Shown here: one piece after another, positions 26,435 to 36,172 of the stretch
Numbering within the stretch: the stretch's first letter is position 1
Layout of the letters: every line of letters starts with the position of its first letter
NCBI GenBank assembly: GCA_947176425.1
Contig: CAMWQV010000001.1
Coordinates: forward strand, 1 to 49,794
Direction of reading: 5' to 3'
Source of the DNA: an uncultured Clostridia bacterium
GTDB taxonomy: Bacteria > Bacillota > Clostridia > Oscillospirales > Oscillospiraceae
Length of the DNA stretch: 49,794 nt
Translations under genes and position numbers: made by a program
The notes under the pieces: generated by a model
What the model was told of the DNA's origin: nothing
Database searches by the model: none
The model's input: the letters and a program-made list of their open reading frames with translations, nothing else

Positions 26435-27325
26435 TTACTGCTTGCGCAGATACTGTCCGCTGCAAAAGCCGGTGTATGTAACCTCCAGGTGTGTAGCCTG
26501 CACATACAGCCACTTAACACCAGACACTGCCGTATAGTAGCCATAGCACCGCGCTTGTGTCCCTTTGGGGAGCACGGCAAGACTCGCTTTGCTGGTCCCG
26601 GCCCCAGTGCGGATGTGGAGGCCGGCGCTGGCAGTGATGGTATAGGTCCCGGACAGAGTGCTGTCCTTGGACTTGGCTGCCTCCTTTGCTTTGACCTCCT
26701 TCGGAGGCTGTACCACAGGAGCGGTGGGCGCAGCTGTCACCCCCATCTGCTTTGCCACATCGGCCCGGAAGTCGTCCATGGATTTTCCCATTTTGGGGAA
26801 CCAGTGGAGCACATCTCCGTGGTTGGAAGCGATGCCCCGCCGGTAGCCCTCCTGGTGGCAGATCACCACGCCGTCGGCCAGAGGATTGAGGCTGTACTGC
26901 TTACACAGCATGGCCGTCAACTCCACCGCCTCCCGATAGACGGCAGCGAAGTAGGCGGGATCACTCAGTCCGTCCTCGCAGATTTCAAACCCGATGTGGG
27001 TGTTGTTTCCTGTCCCAGCACAGTGCCAGCCCCGCATAGTCCAGGGCAGCGTCTGGACTGTACCCACTTGTCCGTCCGCAAATTTGCCCACAAAAGCGTG
27101 GACACACTTGTTCAGAATGGTGTCGTATTTCGCTTTCCACTCCGCATTGGTTTGGTTCCAGTGATTGCCGCCGGTGTTGCGGCCTATCTCCTGATCCCCA
27201 GGTACATACCGACTGACCCGGGGGTTGTTGGCCCCTGTGCTGTGTACCATCACGCCTTTTGGCGCGATCTTGCCGCCGCATACATAACAGTAGTTACGGG
27301 TAAGGAGTTGCTGTCTCAGTCTCAT
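26435..27325 (-). CDS. N-acetylmuramoyl-L-alanine amidase endolysin with C-terminal SH3-like domain
   Basis: 'VMVHSTGANNP...HIGFEICEDGLSDPAYFAAVYREAVELTAMLC...VICHQEGYRRGIASNHGDVLHWFPKMGKSMDDFRADV'. Confidence 0.85.
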   Translation of the reverse strand: MRLRQQLLTRNYCYVCGGKIAPKGVMVHSTGANNPRVSRYVPGDQEIGRNTGGNHWNQTNAEWKAKYDTILNKCVHAFVGKFADGQVGTVQTLPWTMRGWHCAGTGNNTHIGFEICEDGLSDPAYFAAVYREAVELTAMLCKQYSLNPLADGVVICHQEGYRRGIASNHGDVLHWFPKMGKSMDDFRADVAKQMGVTAAPTAPVVQPPKEVKAKEAAKSKDSTLSGTYTITASAGLHIRTGAGTSKASLAVLPKGTQARCYGYYTAVSGVKWLYVQATHLEVTYTGFCSGQYLRKQ

Positions 27326-27801
27326 ACCTTGTCCTCCCCGCCGCTCAGGGCGTCTCCGGCCTTATCCACGGCCTCCTTGCTGGCGGCCAGCAGCCGGACC
27401 AGCCAGACGGGTACAGGTGCCCCCATATGTACAGCGTTCTCCGTGATGGAGCCCAGCTCCGTGACGATGTACCACACCAGCACCACCGGGCACACCAGGC
27501 CGGGATAGGCAATAGGCAGGGCCAGCACAGGCAGGTTGGTGAGCACCAGGGAGATCAGCAGATCCGCGCCGGCGGCCACGATGACCACCACGATCATCCC
27601 CGCTTTGTGCCAGATACCGTCCCGGGCTTTCTTGGAGGACCAGTCCCCGTCGTGACAGCCTGCGGCGGAGCCGGTAATGAAGTCCATCGCCATACAGAAT
27701 ATCCAGCCCACCACCAGCCAGCCCAGCCAGCCCCACAGCCCGGTGAGCAGGCCGATCAGAGCGGCCAACGCCGCTTTCATGTTGTTGATCTTATCGTTCA
27801 T
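27322..27801 (-). CDS. phage holin family (TcdE/phi29-type)
   Basis: Start MNDKINNMKAALAAL; 'GWIFCMAMDFITGSAAGCHDGDWSSKKARDGIWHKAGMIVVVIVAAGAD'. Confidence 0.8.
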   Translation of the reverse strand: MNDKINNMKAALAALIGLLTGLWGWLGWLVVGWIFCMAMDFITGSAAGCHDGDWSSKKARDGIWHKAGMIVVVIVAAGADLLISLVLTNLPVLALPIAYPGLVCPVVLVWYIVTELGSITENAVHMGAPVPVWLVRLLAASKEAVDKAGDALSGGEDKV

Positions 27802-27864
27802 CGTGTAATCCTTCCTTTCCATAGGCTTTTCCTCCGCCTGAGTTTTAGGCGGGATTAAATGCGA

Positions 27865-28626
27865 TCACCACTCCTGTGATTCAAATGTAATCTCGGCATT
27901 TGGGCCTGAAATTACAAAATACATATCGCTGCCACCAGGGTAGAACGCTCCTTTTCCATTGGTCAATTGGTATGCGTTGACCAAGTTGGCAACGGTATTG
28001 CTCCCGTATATATGCAGCACAGACCCGACCACGGTATACGCCGTATATCCAGACAAAGATAACGTTATAAAGTCAGAAGACTGATAACCACTAAAGTCAA
28101 TTCCAGGTCGATAATAATCTATCTTTACTTCGTTTGGCATACTTGTGGCCGCAGGCATAATCGTGGAACGGCTACGGCTTTGGGCCAGTCCAATCTTCAC
28201 AGTAGCGCCAACAAACCCTGTTCCCCCCTCATAGGTCCCGGTCACGCCAAAGATGCTGACACCTTCCTTGATGTTCTCCGCCTTCAAGTTGGCGTCGCCC
28301 TTGATGGTTTGGGTCCCGGAAAGGTACTTGCCGGATGCAATGGTTTTGTTGGCGGTTCCGGGGGTAATGGTTTGTGCGGCCTGACTTTGGATGGTCCCGG
28401 TCACCTTGGACCCTTTCACATACGCCGTTTTGCCAGAAAGGATATTCGCGGCTGTGGCGGTGGCGTCGCTGGTGTCGAGCACAGGAAGCGCTTGAATTTT
28501 CGCCGGGAAAGCGGTTGCGGGAATCGTTGCCGTTGTCCCATCCTTTGACCGTATGGCGTTTGCAATACGGTTAAACAGTTCTGAAAGGCTCAGCGATGAG
28601 TTATCACTTATGCTAGAGTCTGCCAT
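27865..28626 (-). CDS. tail-associated protein
   Basis: 'ILSGKTAYVKGSKVTGTIQSQAAQTITPGTANKTIASGKYLSGTQTIKGDANLKAENIKEGVSIFGVTGTYEG' motif. Confidence 0.6.
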   Translation of the reverse strand: MADSSISDNSSLSLSELFNRIANAIRSKDGTTATIPATAFPAKIQALPVLDTSDATATAANILSGKTAYVKGSKVTGTIQSQAAQTITPGTANKTIASGKYLSGTQTIKGDANLKAENIKEGVSIFGVTGTYEGGTGFVGATVKIGLAQSRSRSTIMPAATSMPNEVKIDYYRPGIDFSGYQSSDFITLSLSGYTAYTVVGSVLHIYGSNTVANLVNAYQLTNGKGAFYPGGSDMYFVISGPNAEITFESQEW

Positions 28627-28640
28627 CACGTTCCCTCCCT

Positions 28641-29372
28641 TCAATACGAGGCGTTGATTGCGCCGGCGATTGCCGCTGTTATCGCATCATCCACATACTT
28701 CTTGTTGGCGGCATCGGTATCATCGGTTGGCTGGCGTAAGCCTGTCAGCATTCCATTGGGGGAAAAGGAATCACCTCCATTCAGAATATTTCCAGCAGAG
28801 GTGATTCTGATGCTCCCTGTATCAATATCGCAGCTAAGTATAGCGTAGCCATAATGAGTAGAATCTTTGCTTTGCAGCATTATTTTATCGTCTACGGTAA
28901 GACGTCCGAGTATTTCTCCGCCACTCAGTTTGAGATACCTGTTATCTGCGGCAGCCTGAGTGAGACCTCCAACATCCGCCGCAGTCAGGCTAATGTCCTT
29001 TTCCAAGGCTTTGTTGTTGACTTTTCTGGTCGTGGGCACAGCCCCCACGTCTGCCGCCGTGTAGTCGCCGGCCTTCGGCACGACTGCCCCAGTTCGACCC
29101 TTAAAGCTGGTCACGCCCGTGTCCGGAGCGGCCTGGGGCGTGGGCTTGCCATCCTTGTCAAAGCCCACCACCTGCCCCTGTGAACCGGTGAGCTTGTCCT
29201 GTTTGCTGTCAGACAGAGCCTGAGCCAGCAGCTTGACAAAGTGGGTGTTCTCCAACATTTTCTGGATCAGAGGGTTTACCACCGCTTCCGCGTCCACGCT
29301 GTCAGAGTTTTGTATCCGCCGGATCGCCTCATGGTATTCTGGCTGTTCCGGCATGACATAGGTCTCACTCAT
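28641..29372 (-). CDS. short tail-fibre-like protein
   Basis: N-terminus and 'QVVGFDKDGKPTPQAAPDTGVTSFKGRTGAVVPKAGDYTA' shared with the 30493-32856 fibre. Confidence 0.65.
   Translation of the reverse strand: MSETYVMPEQPEYHEAIRRIQNSDSVDAEAVVNPLIQKMLENTHFVKLLAQALSDSKQDKLTGSQGQVVGFDKDGKPTPQAAPDTGVTSFKGRTGAVVPKAGDYTAADVGAVPTTRKVNNKALEKDISLTAADVGGLTQAAADNRYLKLSGGEILGRLTVDDKIMLQSKDSTHYGYAILSCDIDTGSIRITSAGNILNGGDSFSPNGMLTGLRQPTDDTDAANKKYVDDAITAAIAGAINASY
29056..29179. repeat. 124-bp perfect direct repeat, copy 1
   Basis: Identical by eye to 32381-32504. Confidence 0.85.
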
Positions 29373-29515
29373 TGTGAGTCACCGCCTCTACTGGAGCACC
29401 GTGTTCCATTTTTTGGATCATCGTAAAACGTTCACTCCTTTTATTTTGATTCTCTTGTATTGCCACTCTCTAGACCGATGTGGTAAAATCCATTTACAGA
29501 AGGGGGGGTGAAATT

Positions 29516-30142
29516 ATGTTGCTGTTTCATCTTGACCGTTTGAATACACTTCCAGCACAATCGTCCAAACAGCTCTTGCCGGTCAAAACATGCAACACAC
29601 TCCAAGCATCGGCACACTTTAAAAGCCTGTATCCTTCCGGCGTAAGCAAAACTGGACAGTTCTATCTAAATCCGTTTGATAGTGATCTGTCTGACGATGA
29701 CAGCTTGAAACAGACATGTGAAAACTATCGAATTTATTGCATCGAATACATATTTGAGATTGTAAGGCAAATGTATTTTTCGTGTCTGCCATCTCGCTTT
29801 GAATCATTGTTCGCCTGCAAAAATAAGGACGATATCATTACTTGGAGCAAAATACTGAGCTGTAATTCTATGGATATCTCAAATGCTACGGTTAAAATAA
29901 TCGATGCCAACAATGGCTTTTTTATCGGTGACGCTAAGTGGCGTGATATGCCGCTTAATATCACAGATAGTGCTACTAAAAAAGTTTACCCCGTATTTTC
30001 GCCATTTGCCTATCATGAGTGGGCGATCCAGTACTGGTCTGGTATGCTCACTGATAGACCACGAATGGAAGTACTCTGCAAACTACCCGTTACTGTCGTA
30101 GAGAGCGTACCTCTTTCCGAGTTTCTCTGCGGCCTGATGTAA
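29516..30142 (+). CDS. DUF2441-like moron (possible ADP-ribosyltransferase-fold)
   Basis: 'HLDRLNTLPA...LYPSGVSKTGQFYLNP...IEYIFEIVRQMYFSCLPSRFESLFAC...YWSGMLTDRPRMEVLCKLPVTVVE'; promoter ACCGATGTGGTAAAAT. Confidence 0.55.
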   Translation: MLLFHLDRLNTLPAQSSKQLLPVKTCNTLQASAHFKSLYPSGVSKTGQFYLNPFDSDLSDDDSLKQTCENYRIYCIEYIFEIVRQMYFSCLPSRFESLFACKNKDDIITWSKILSCNSMDISNATVKIIDANNGFFIGDAKWRDMPLNITDSATKKVYPVFSPFAYHEWAIQYWSGMLTDRPRMEVLCKLPVTVVESVPLSEFLCGLM

Positions 30143-30430
30143 ATCTACATCAGACAACGGTCTTGCAAATGGGGATAAAGTATCGTATCTTTGCGCATCA
30201 AGCAGCATGCAGACGGCAAAATCCATCCCTGCATGGTCTGGAGCCCGTAAAGCTCGAATGGCCTCCGCTACCAGCAGATCCACAATTTTTCTGGAAAATA
30301 TATGTAGGTATTCCCTTTCATACTGCAAACTTGATACGGTTGTATCAGCCCGCTTTGCTTCCGCACAAGCGTAAAGTCCTTTTGCTGCATCTCTAACAGC
30401 ATCGCAATAATCATCAGCGGTTATCTCCAT
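30083..30430 (-). CDS. hypothetical protein overlapping the moron 3' end
   Basis: Complete ORF MEITADDYCDAVRDAAKGLY; antiparallel 60-bp overlap. Confidence 0.45.
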   Translation of the reverse strand: MEITADDYCDAVRDAAKGLYACAEAKRADTTVSSLQYEREYLHIFSRKIVDLLVAEAIRALRAPDHAGMDFAVCMLLDAQRYDTLSPFARPLSDVDLHQAAEKLGKRYALYDSNG

Positions 30431-30492
30431 ATCAATATCTTCCTCCTTCTATTGGTTTTTCCGCCGCCCCCACTTAAGGGGGCGGCTATCCC

Positions 30493-32856
30493 TTATCTGC
30501 GGCCTAGTATCAGCACCCGTATATGGGTGTCGTCCAGGCGGGACATGACACGGAAGTCCGTGTGCTCCGCGCTGGCCGTGGCGATACCACCCTCACCCGG
30601 AGCGCACCAGCCGTTGACCTTGCAAGTGCCGTCGTCTACCATCACCAGCTTGCCCACCAGACCCACACAGCCCCACTCAGGCCGTTGGGTGCGGGGAATA
30701 TAAGGCTGACTGTTGTCATAGTCCGGGTTGAGCTTCTGCCGCTGTTCGGTGAGCATGGTTGCCTCGTCATCTCCCATAACCTGCATGGCAACCTCCGCGT
30801 CCTCATAGACTGGCCGTCCAAAAATGTCACGCAGATACATCCCCTGCCACTGATCGTCGTGGACATCGCCCACCACAGAGGGCGCGGCGGAAATGACGCC
30901 CAGGATAAAGTCATCCCCCGACCTAGCCAGCCGGATTTTCTCCCCGTTCAGGGTGACGAACCGGCCCACCCGGTCCTCATTGTCTGGGTTGCCGTCCAGC
31001 CACTCAAACAGCTCGGCATAGTCCGCGCCTGTGGAATTGTACTGCCCGGAGGCCCACACACCTGCGCTGCCGACCCGGAATGCGTTTGATCTGCTCGAAG
31101 TGGTTCCGTTGCCAACAATAAACCAGGCATCCGGGTTGGAATAATCCGGATTATTAGTCCCGCCATTGCGGCCTAGATACTCAACGTTGTATCGGCCAAC
31201 GACATATTGTGCCAGCGCTGAGGCAATCGTACCCCATCCGCCCGCATGGGAGGCCATGCCCTTGGCCGTCGCAGACAGCCCTTCCACATGGGAAGCCTGT
31301 CCGGAAGCCGTAGCGACTGGGCCGGAAGAAGCACTGTTTCCCTCTGCGTGAGCGGCCTTTCCGCTGGCAACGGTGTATCCGCCCTCTGTGTGACTCATGT
31401 AGCCACTGGCAACTGTATTCTCGCCCTCCGCATGACTGCCCATGCCGCTGGCTGTATTCTGGATACCTTCCGCATGAGAAACTTCCCCGCTTGCGATAGA
31501 CCGGTATCCTTCCGCATGACTCGGAATGATAGCATCTTGCCCGTTCGACAAGTTGACCGCAAAAGATGGCGTAAAATTGGAAGCAGGTATCGTCTCCGTT
31601 ACCGTAATACTTTTATTGCTGGTGGAAATAGATGCTACTGTAAAGTCGTTTGATGTGTTCCCGTAAGCCACATTCAAGACCTTTATCCTGTCGCCTACCC
31701 TCAACTTTGCAATCGCAGCGGAAAAACTGCCATACGTGTCATCAAACAAAAACGTTTTCGTAGAGGCGTTATGACTCTTAACCTTGAAAATCTGATCGAA
31801 ATATGCGGCAATGGTCTGATACCCTTCCGCATGTCCGCCCCAAAGATTCGCCGCCACAGTCGATGCACCCTCTGAATGAGATGCAACACCGCAAGCCGCT
31901 GTCTTAAAACCCTCGGCATGGGAATCGTTCCCGATGGCAACAGTAGCTCCACCCTCTGCATGAGCTCTGGCCCCGCTGGCAGTAACATTTTCTCCCTCTG
32001 CCACAGATGCAGTTCCCACATCGGTTCCCGCTTTACGGCCCAGAGAGATACTGCCTGTAAACACTGGGTTGACCTTACGTGCAAGCTCCATCAGATCAGC
32101 AAATTGATATTTGGTGCAATGCTCAATATATTCGTGTGTTGCAGTCGTACCTTTTTCCTCGCCCTGTGTGTATACCACCACACCAATTATGTCGTGGCCG
32201 GTTTTTACAACATCGCCTAGTCCTATGGAGCTACTTGTCTTAGGGATCGCCCCCACATCGGAGGCCGTCAGGGAAATGTCACCACTCAGAACCTTGCCGT
32301 TGACCTTCCGGGCGGTAGGCACGGCGCCCACGTCCGCAGCCGTAGGCGTCCAGTTGTCGGGCCGTGCCCCCACCTGATCCGCCGTGTAGTCGCCGGCCTT
32401 CGGCACGACTGCCCCAGTTCGACCCTTAAAGCTGGTCACGCCCGTGTCCGGAGCGGCCTGGGGCGTGGGCTTGCCATCCTTGTCAAAGCCCACCACCTGC
32501 CCCTTCGTGCCGGTGAGCTTGTCCTGTTTGCTGTCAGCCAGCGCCTGGAACAGTCCGCTGTGGGCAGAGGTGTCCTGGTTATGTGTGCCGATCTGCCCGG
32601 ATACGTCCGGGGTGGGGATAGAATCCAAAGCCGCAATGATATTTTCCGCCGTCTCTTGTCGGATCGCCTCATGGTCCGCCGCATTCTGTTCCGCAATGGC
32701 TTGAGCCAGCAACTTGACAAAGTGGGTATTCTCCAACAATTTCTGGATAAGCGGGTTGAATACCGTTTCCGCGTCCCCAGGGTCCTGCCTGCGCAGCTTT
32801 GGGATGGCCTCGTGATACTCTGGCTTGAGCGGCAGCTTATAAGTTTGGTCAGCCAT
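30493..32856 (-). CDS. tail fibre with YadA-like head repeats and C-terminal peptidase G2-type chaperone/autoprocessing domain
   Basis: Repeats 'ASGxxSHAEGxxT'; 'NAFRVGSAGVWASGQYNSTGADYAELFEWLDGNPDNEDRVGRFVTLNGEKIRLA'. Confidence 0.75.
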   Translation of the reverse strand: MADQTYKLPLKPEYHEAIPKLRRQDPGDAETVFNPLIQKLLENTHFVKLLAQAIAEQNAADHEAIRQETAENIIAALDSIPTPDVSGQIGTHNQDTSAHSGLFQALADSKQDKLTGTKGQVVGFDKDGKPTPQAAPDTGVTSFKGRTGAVVPKAGDYTADQVGARPDNWTPTAADVGAVPTARKVNGKVLSGDISLTASDVGAIPKTSSSIGLGDVVKTGHDIIGVVVYTQGEEKGTTATHEYIEHCTKYQFADLMELARKVNPVFTGSISLGRKAGTDVGTASVAEGENVTASGARAHAEGGATVAIGNDSHAEGFKTAACGVASHSEGASTVAANLWGGHAEGYQTIAAYFDQIFKVKSHNASTKTFLFDDTYGSFSAAIAKLRVGDRIKVLNVAYGNTSNDFTVASISTSNKSITVTETIPASNFTPSFAVNLSNGQDAIIPSHAEGYRSIASGEVSHAEGIQNTASGMGSHAEGENTVASGYMSHTEGGYTVASGKAAHAEGNSASSGPVATASGQASHVEGLSATAKGMASHAGGWGTIASALAQYVVGRYNVEYLGRNGGTNNPDYSNPDAWFIVGNGTTSSRSNAFRVGSAGVWASGQYNSTGADYAELFEWLDGNPDNEDRVGRFVTLNGEKIRLARSGDDFILGVISAAPSVVGDVHDDQWQGMYLRDIFGRPVYEDAEVAMQVMGDDEATMLTEQRQKLNPDYDNSQPYIPRTQRPEWGCVGLVGKLVMVDDGTCKVNGWCAPGEGGIATASAEHTDFRVMSRLDDTHIRVLILGRR
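32381..32504. repeat. 124-bp perfect direct repeat, copy 2
   Basis: Identical by eye to 29056-29179. Confidence 0.85.
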
Positions 32857-32870
32857 TTCTACAGCTCCTC

Positions 32871-33263
32871 TCAGAATTCGTCATCGAACGTAAATGTAAA
32901 CTCTACGCCCTCGTCCTTGCCCTTGGGCAGCATATTGCGGATGGCGCACAGGTTGCCATCTTCGTCGGCCAGCGCCGCCTCACTGATGACAGCTCCAACC
33001 AGCTCGTCCTCCGGCACGGTCACGGTATACCGGGCAGTGGTGGGAATAGGATAGGACGCACCGTCCACCGGGTATCGTCCCAGCTCCTGGTTCAGCTCGG
33101 TCTGGCTTGCGCTGGGGGTAAGCACTTCCCCGTTTTCGTCCACACCTCCGCTGCCCAGCACAACATACTTGATGGGTGACAGAGCGCTGATTGCCCCGCT
33201 GGTGATCTGACACAGGCTCTGCCTGCGGTAGTCGGTTACGACCGAATAATCGCTGTTTGCCAT
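32871..33263 (-). CDS. tail fibre/tail-collar N-terminal-domain protein
   Basis: Start MANSDYSVVTDYRRQSLCQITSGAISALSPIKYVVLGSGGVDENGEV. Confidence 0.6.
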   Translation of the reverse strand: MANSDYSVVTDYRRQSLCQITSGAISALSPIKYVVLGSGGVDENGEVLTPSASQTELNQELGRYPVDGASYPIPTTARYTVTVPEDELVGAVISEAALADEDGNLCAIRNMLPKGKDEGVEFTFTFDDEF

Positions 33264-33265
33264 AA

Positions 33266-34705
33266 TTACAATTCCTCCTTGCTTATTTTCCCGAATGTAA
33301 AGCTGCCGTCGAATTTTCTCGCTCCATCGAATCTGACGCCGCTGTCTTCTAGCATCCCTTTGAAGTGGTATGTCTGGCGCACACTGGCGCGTAGCAGGAC
33401 CTTGCGCATCACACACCCGCCCGGGGCATTCCCGGCTTTCAGCGTCACACAACTGTCTACAAGCCCCGCCCGCTGCTCCAGGCCCTGGGCGTATACACCC
33501 GCTGAGACATTTTTAGGACCGGCTCTTGCCGGCTGTGTAAATGAGGCGCTTAGGGCGGTTTTGCTAAACCAGGTTCGCTCCGGCTCCTGGAAGGGATGTC
33601 CTTTCACTTTCAGGGCGGCAATTCCCGGCTTCTGGACCTGACTCCAGCCTCCAGCGGCAGAAAACATCCGCAGCGCCGGCGCGTCTTCCCGCTCCCGAAC
33701 GATACTGCGTGGAACCACTCTTCCGGTCAGCCGCTCCTGGTTTGGCGCAAGGAGATACACTCCCGCCGCAATGGCACGCGGGCCGGTTCTGCTCCGTGTC
33801 TGATGGACGATCCGGATAGATCCTGCCGATTGTCTCAGCGTTCCCGTCCGCTCCGGCGCGTAGGTCCGCACAATGAAGTCCACATACCGGGGCGCTCTGG
33901 GCCGCTGATCCAGCAGCCAGCTCCCATCCAGCTTATGGTTTCCGTCCAGCCGGACAAATCCGCCCATATTGTCAAAGGCATAGACACCCGCCCGCAGGCG
34001 CAGGGGAATCCGTTCTTCCGTCCGCACACCCAGCCCGCCTATGGCCTGGATAGCAGACGGACCGAACCGGTGGGGCATCCGCACCCTAGTCCTGATCTGG
34101 GTCCGCACCATCCACAGCCGCCCAGTGGCCTGATCCCGCAGCCTCACCCGGAAATTCCGGAAGATCAGCCGCTCTTCCTCTGTAATGGTGATGGGTGGGA
34201 GCTCATACCAAATGCGGTCCATGTGGGAGCGCAGATTTTTGTACCAGGCGATCCGCTCCAGCACCCGCTTGTGCTTGGCCGGCACATACTCCGCATCCAG
34301 TATCTTCACCTTGACGCGGAAGTGGTACGGTTCCCCTCCGTACTGAAACCACTCCTCCACCGACGCCCCCGGGTAAATTGCCGACAGCGCCGTCTCCACC
34401 GCCGCCTTGGTGCCCATCATCCGGTGGACCTTCCAACTTGTTTTCAGCGTCCGCCGCTTCTCTTCTGCCGTGTATTCTGGATCCCACCAGTCCACCTTGA
34501 AATCGCGGGCTAGGATATCCAGCAGCTCCTCGGGCAGCTCGTCGATGTTTGGAATCATGCGCACCCGGTCGATTTCCGCCACCCGTGCCGCCAGCGCCGC
34601 AGCGTCCGAAGACGCCAGCGCCATGATAGATGGGTCGTGGGTCAGAGCAGGCGGTACGATCAGCAGGAGGTTTTCTCTGGTGATTCCCAATCCGGAATCA
34701 TTCAT
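33266..34705 (-). CDS. tail protein I (gpI-like)
   Basis: 'LPEELLDILARDFKVDWWDPEYTAEEKRRTLKTSWKVHRMMGTKAAVETALSAIYPGASVEEWFQYGGEPYHFRV'. Confidence 0.85.
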   Translation of the reverse strand: MNDSGLGITRENLLLIVPPALTHDPSIMALASSDAAALAARVAEIDRVRMIPNIDELPEELLDILARDFKVDWWDPEYTAEEKRRTLKTSWKVHRMMGTKAAVETALSAIYPGASVEEWFQYGGEPYHFRVKVKILDAEYVPAKHKRVLERIAWYKNLRSHMDRIWYELPPITITEEERLIFRNFRVRLRDQATGRLWMVRTQIRTRVRMPHRFGPSAIQAIGGLGVRTEERIPLRLRAGVYAFDNMGGFVRLDGNHKLDGSWLLDQRPRAPRYVDFIVRTYAPERTGTLRQSAGSIRIVHQTRSRTGPRAIAAGVYLLAPNQERLTGRVVPRSIVREREDAPALRMFSAAGGWSQVQKPGIAALKVKGHPFQEPERTWFSKTALSASFTQPARAGPKNVSAGVYAQGLEQRAGLVDSCVTLKAGNAPGGCVMRKVLLRASVRQTYHFKGMLEDSGVRFDGARKFDGSFTFGKISKEEL

Positions 34706-35834
34706 CCTCGTACCCTCCATTGATGATTTCCGGGAGGCCAGACAGCCGCGCAAGCTGGGGCGCGTCTTTCCCGCTGCCGTCTTTCAGCGATGTAAATGCG
34801 GGCTCGATCAGATCCACCCGCTTGATGCCGGTCTCCATCAGCATGGCGATCAGCCGGGACGGATTGATGTCCCGCCCCAGCTTCGCGCATTGCCAGGCGG
34901 TGTATTGCTCCACCTTGTCGCGTACCGCCGCCTCCAGCTCCCCGGCACTGACCGCGGCGTCCTCCTGCGTGTAGTAGGTAAAGCGCACATGGTAGTCCAC
35001 ATTCTCCGGATCCTCCACGGAAACAAGATCGGTCAGCGGGCGTACATCATCGGCGCTGCACGCCGCCAATACCCGCTCCTTCATTTCCTCTGTGGCTGGG
35101 GTCCCATCGTCCATCAGGACATACAGTTTCACTACGCCCGGCGTTGGGGACGCCGCGATCACGTCCGCGATCTCGGTGCTGACCTGCTTGGCAAAGTAGA
35201 TGTACCCGCCCCGCGCTCCGGCGCAGCTGTAGCCGTCCATGGACAGACGCAGCAGATCGTAAAATTCTTCGTCCGTGGCCTCGTCTGCTCCGCCGTCCGA
35301 TTCGGTCAGGTTTTCGCAGGAGAGGAAATAGGCGAACGGGTCAACGATGGAATTGATCTGCCCTTCCACATATCCGTTTCCCTGCTTCCCGGCGGTCTGA
35401 CACTGGACCTTTGTATCTGCGTAATCTTTTCCGATATCCACGTACACGTCTGCAAGCGTTTCCCACACAAGTGTCTTTCCCGCATCCGTTACACGGGTCC
35501 CCTTCGGGATCAGCACAGCGAACGCCTGCGGCTCGGAAATAGTGAAGCGCATGGTGCAGGTCGCGGCCTTGGCTGGGGGACGCTCCTGCGTGTAGAACAG
35601 CTCCGCCAGTGCGTCCAGATTTTCCCCCACCGCCCGGCTGGGGATATTCTGGTTCCCCGTGTAGTTGGTCAGCACTCGCTCCAGGACGATTGCCTCCGCC
35701 ATCCAATGGATGAATTGATTCTCCGGGCTGGCTGGCCGCACGGTAACATCCATAATCTCCTCATACATGGCCGTCAGCCATATAATGATGTCCTCCGGGT
35801 CCGTGGGGATAAATTTGTACTCCGACCGACTCAT
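34698..35834 (-). CDS. baseplate J-like protein
   Basis: 'PKGTRVTDAGKTLVWET...ESDGGADEATDEEFYDLLRLSMDGYSCAGARGGYIYFAKQVSTEIADVIAASPTPGVVKLYVL'. Confidence 0.88.
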   Translation of the reverse strand: MSRSEYKFIPTDPEDIIIWLTAMYEEIMDVTVRPASPENQFIHWMAEAIVLERVLTNYTGNQNIPSRAVGENLDALAELFYTQERPPAKAATCTMRFTISEPQAFAVLIPKGTRVTDAGKTLVWETLADVYVDIGKDYADTKVQCQTAGKQGNGYVEGQINSIVDPFAYFLSCENLTESDGGADEATDEEFYDLLRLSMDGYSCAGARGGYIYFAKQVSTEIADVIAASPTPGVVKLYVLMDDGTPATEEMKERVLAACSADDVRPLTDLVSVEDPENVDYHVRFTYYTQEDAAVSAGELEAAVRDKVEQYTAWQCAKLGRDINPSRLIAMLMETGIKRVDLIEPAFTSLKDGSGKDAPQLARLSGLPEIINGGYEDE

Positions 35835-36160
35835 GCTGAATCACCTGCCTTAATTTCGATTTGCACCGTAAAGCTCAGTTTTCCCGGGCTGGACGGATCA
35901 AAGAAGAGGGTCATATCCTTGAATACCGCCCGGGGCTCCCATTCCTCGATTGCTTCCCGCACCGGGATAACCGCCATGTTTTTTGCCACGTTCATTGGCT
36001 TATCGAGAAAGCTCATGTCCAAACCAAAACTCCGGTCCATAGGGACGCTTCCCTTCGGCGTTGACAGGATAATAGCCACATTGCGCAGGATTTCCTTGAC
36101 TTCGTTTTCTTCGTTCAGACGGATATTCGCAAGGTCTGCGGCTGAAACGGTGTACTCCAT
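35831..36160 (-). CDS. GPW/gp25-like baseplate protein
   Basis: 'EVKEILRNVAIILSTPKGSVPMDRSFGLDMSFLDKP'. Confidence 0.8.
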   Translation of the reverse strand: MEYTVSAADLANIRLNEENEVKEILRNVAIILSTPKGSVPMDRSFGLDMSFLDKPMNVAKNMAVIPVREAIEEWEPRAVFKDMTLFFDPSSPGKLSFTVQIEIKAGDSA

Positions 36161-36172
36161 CGCTGCGCCTCC

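Noticed and set aside
31300-32000. Regular repeats that might suggest a CRISPR-like or tandem DNA array
   Set aside because: They are coding repeats (SHAEG motifs) of a YadA-like tail fibre, with no conserved spacer/repeat length.
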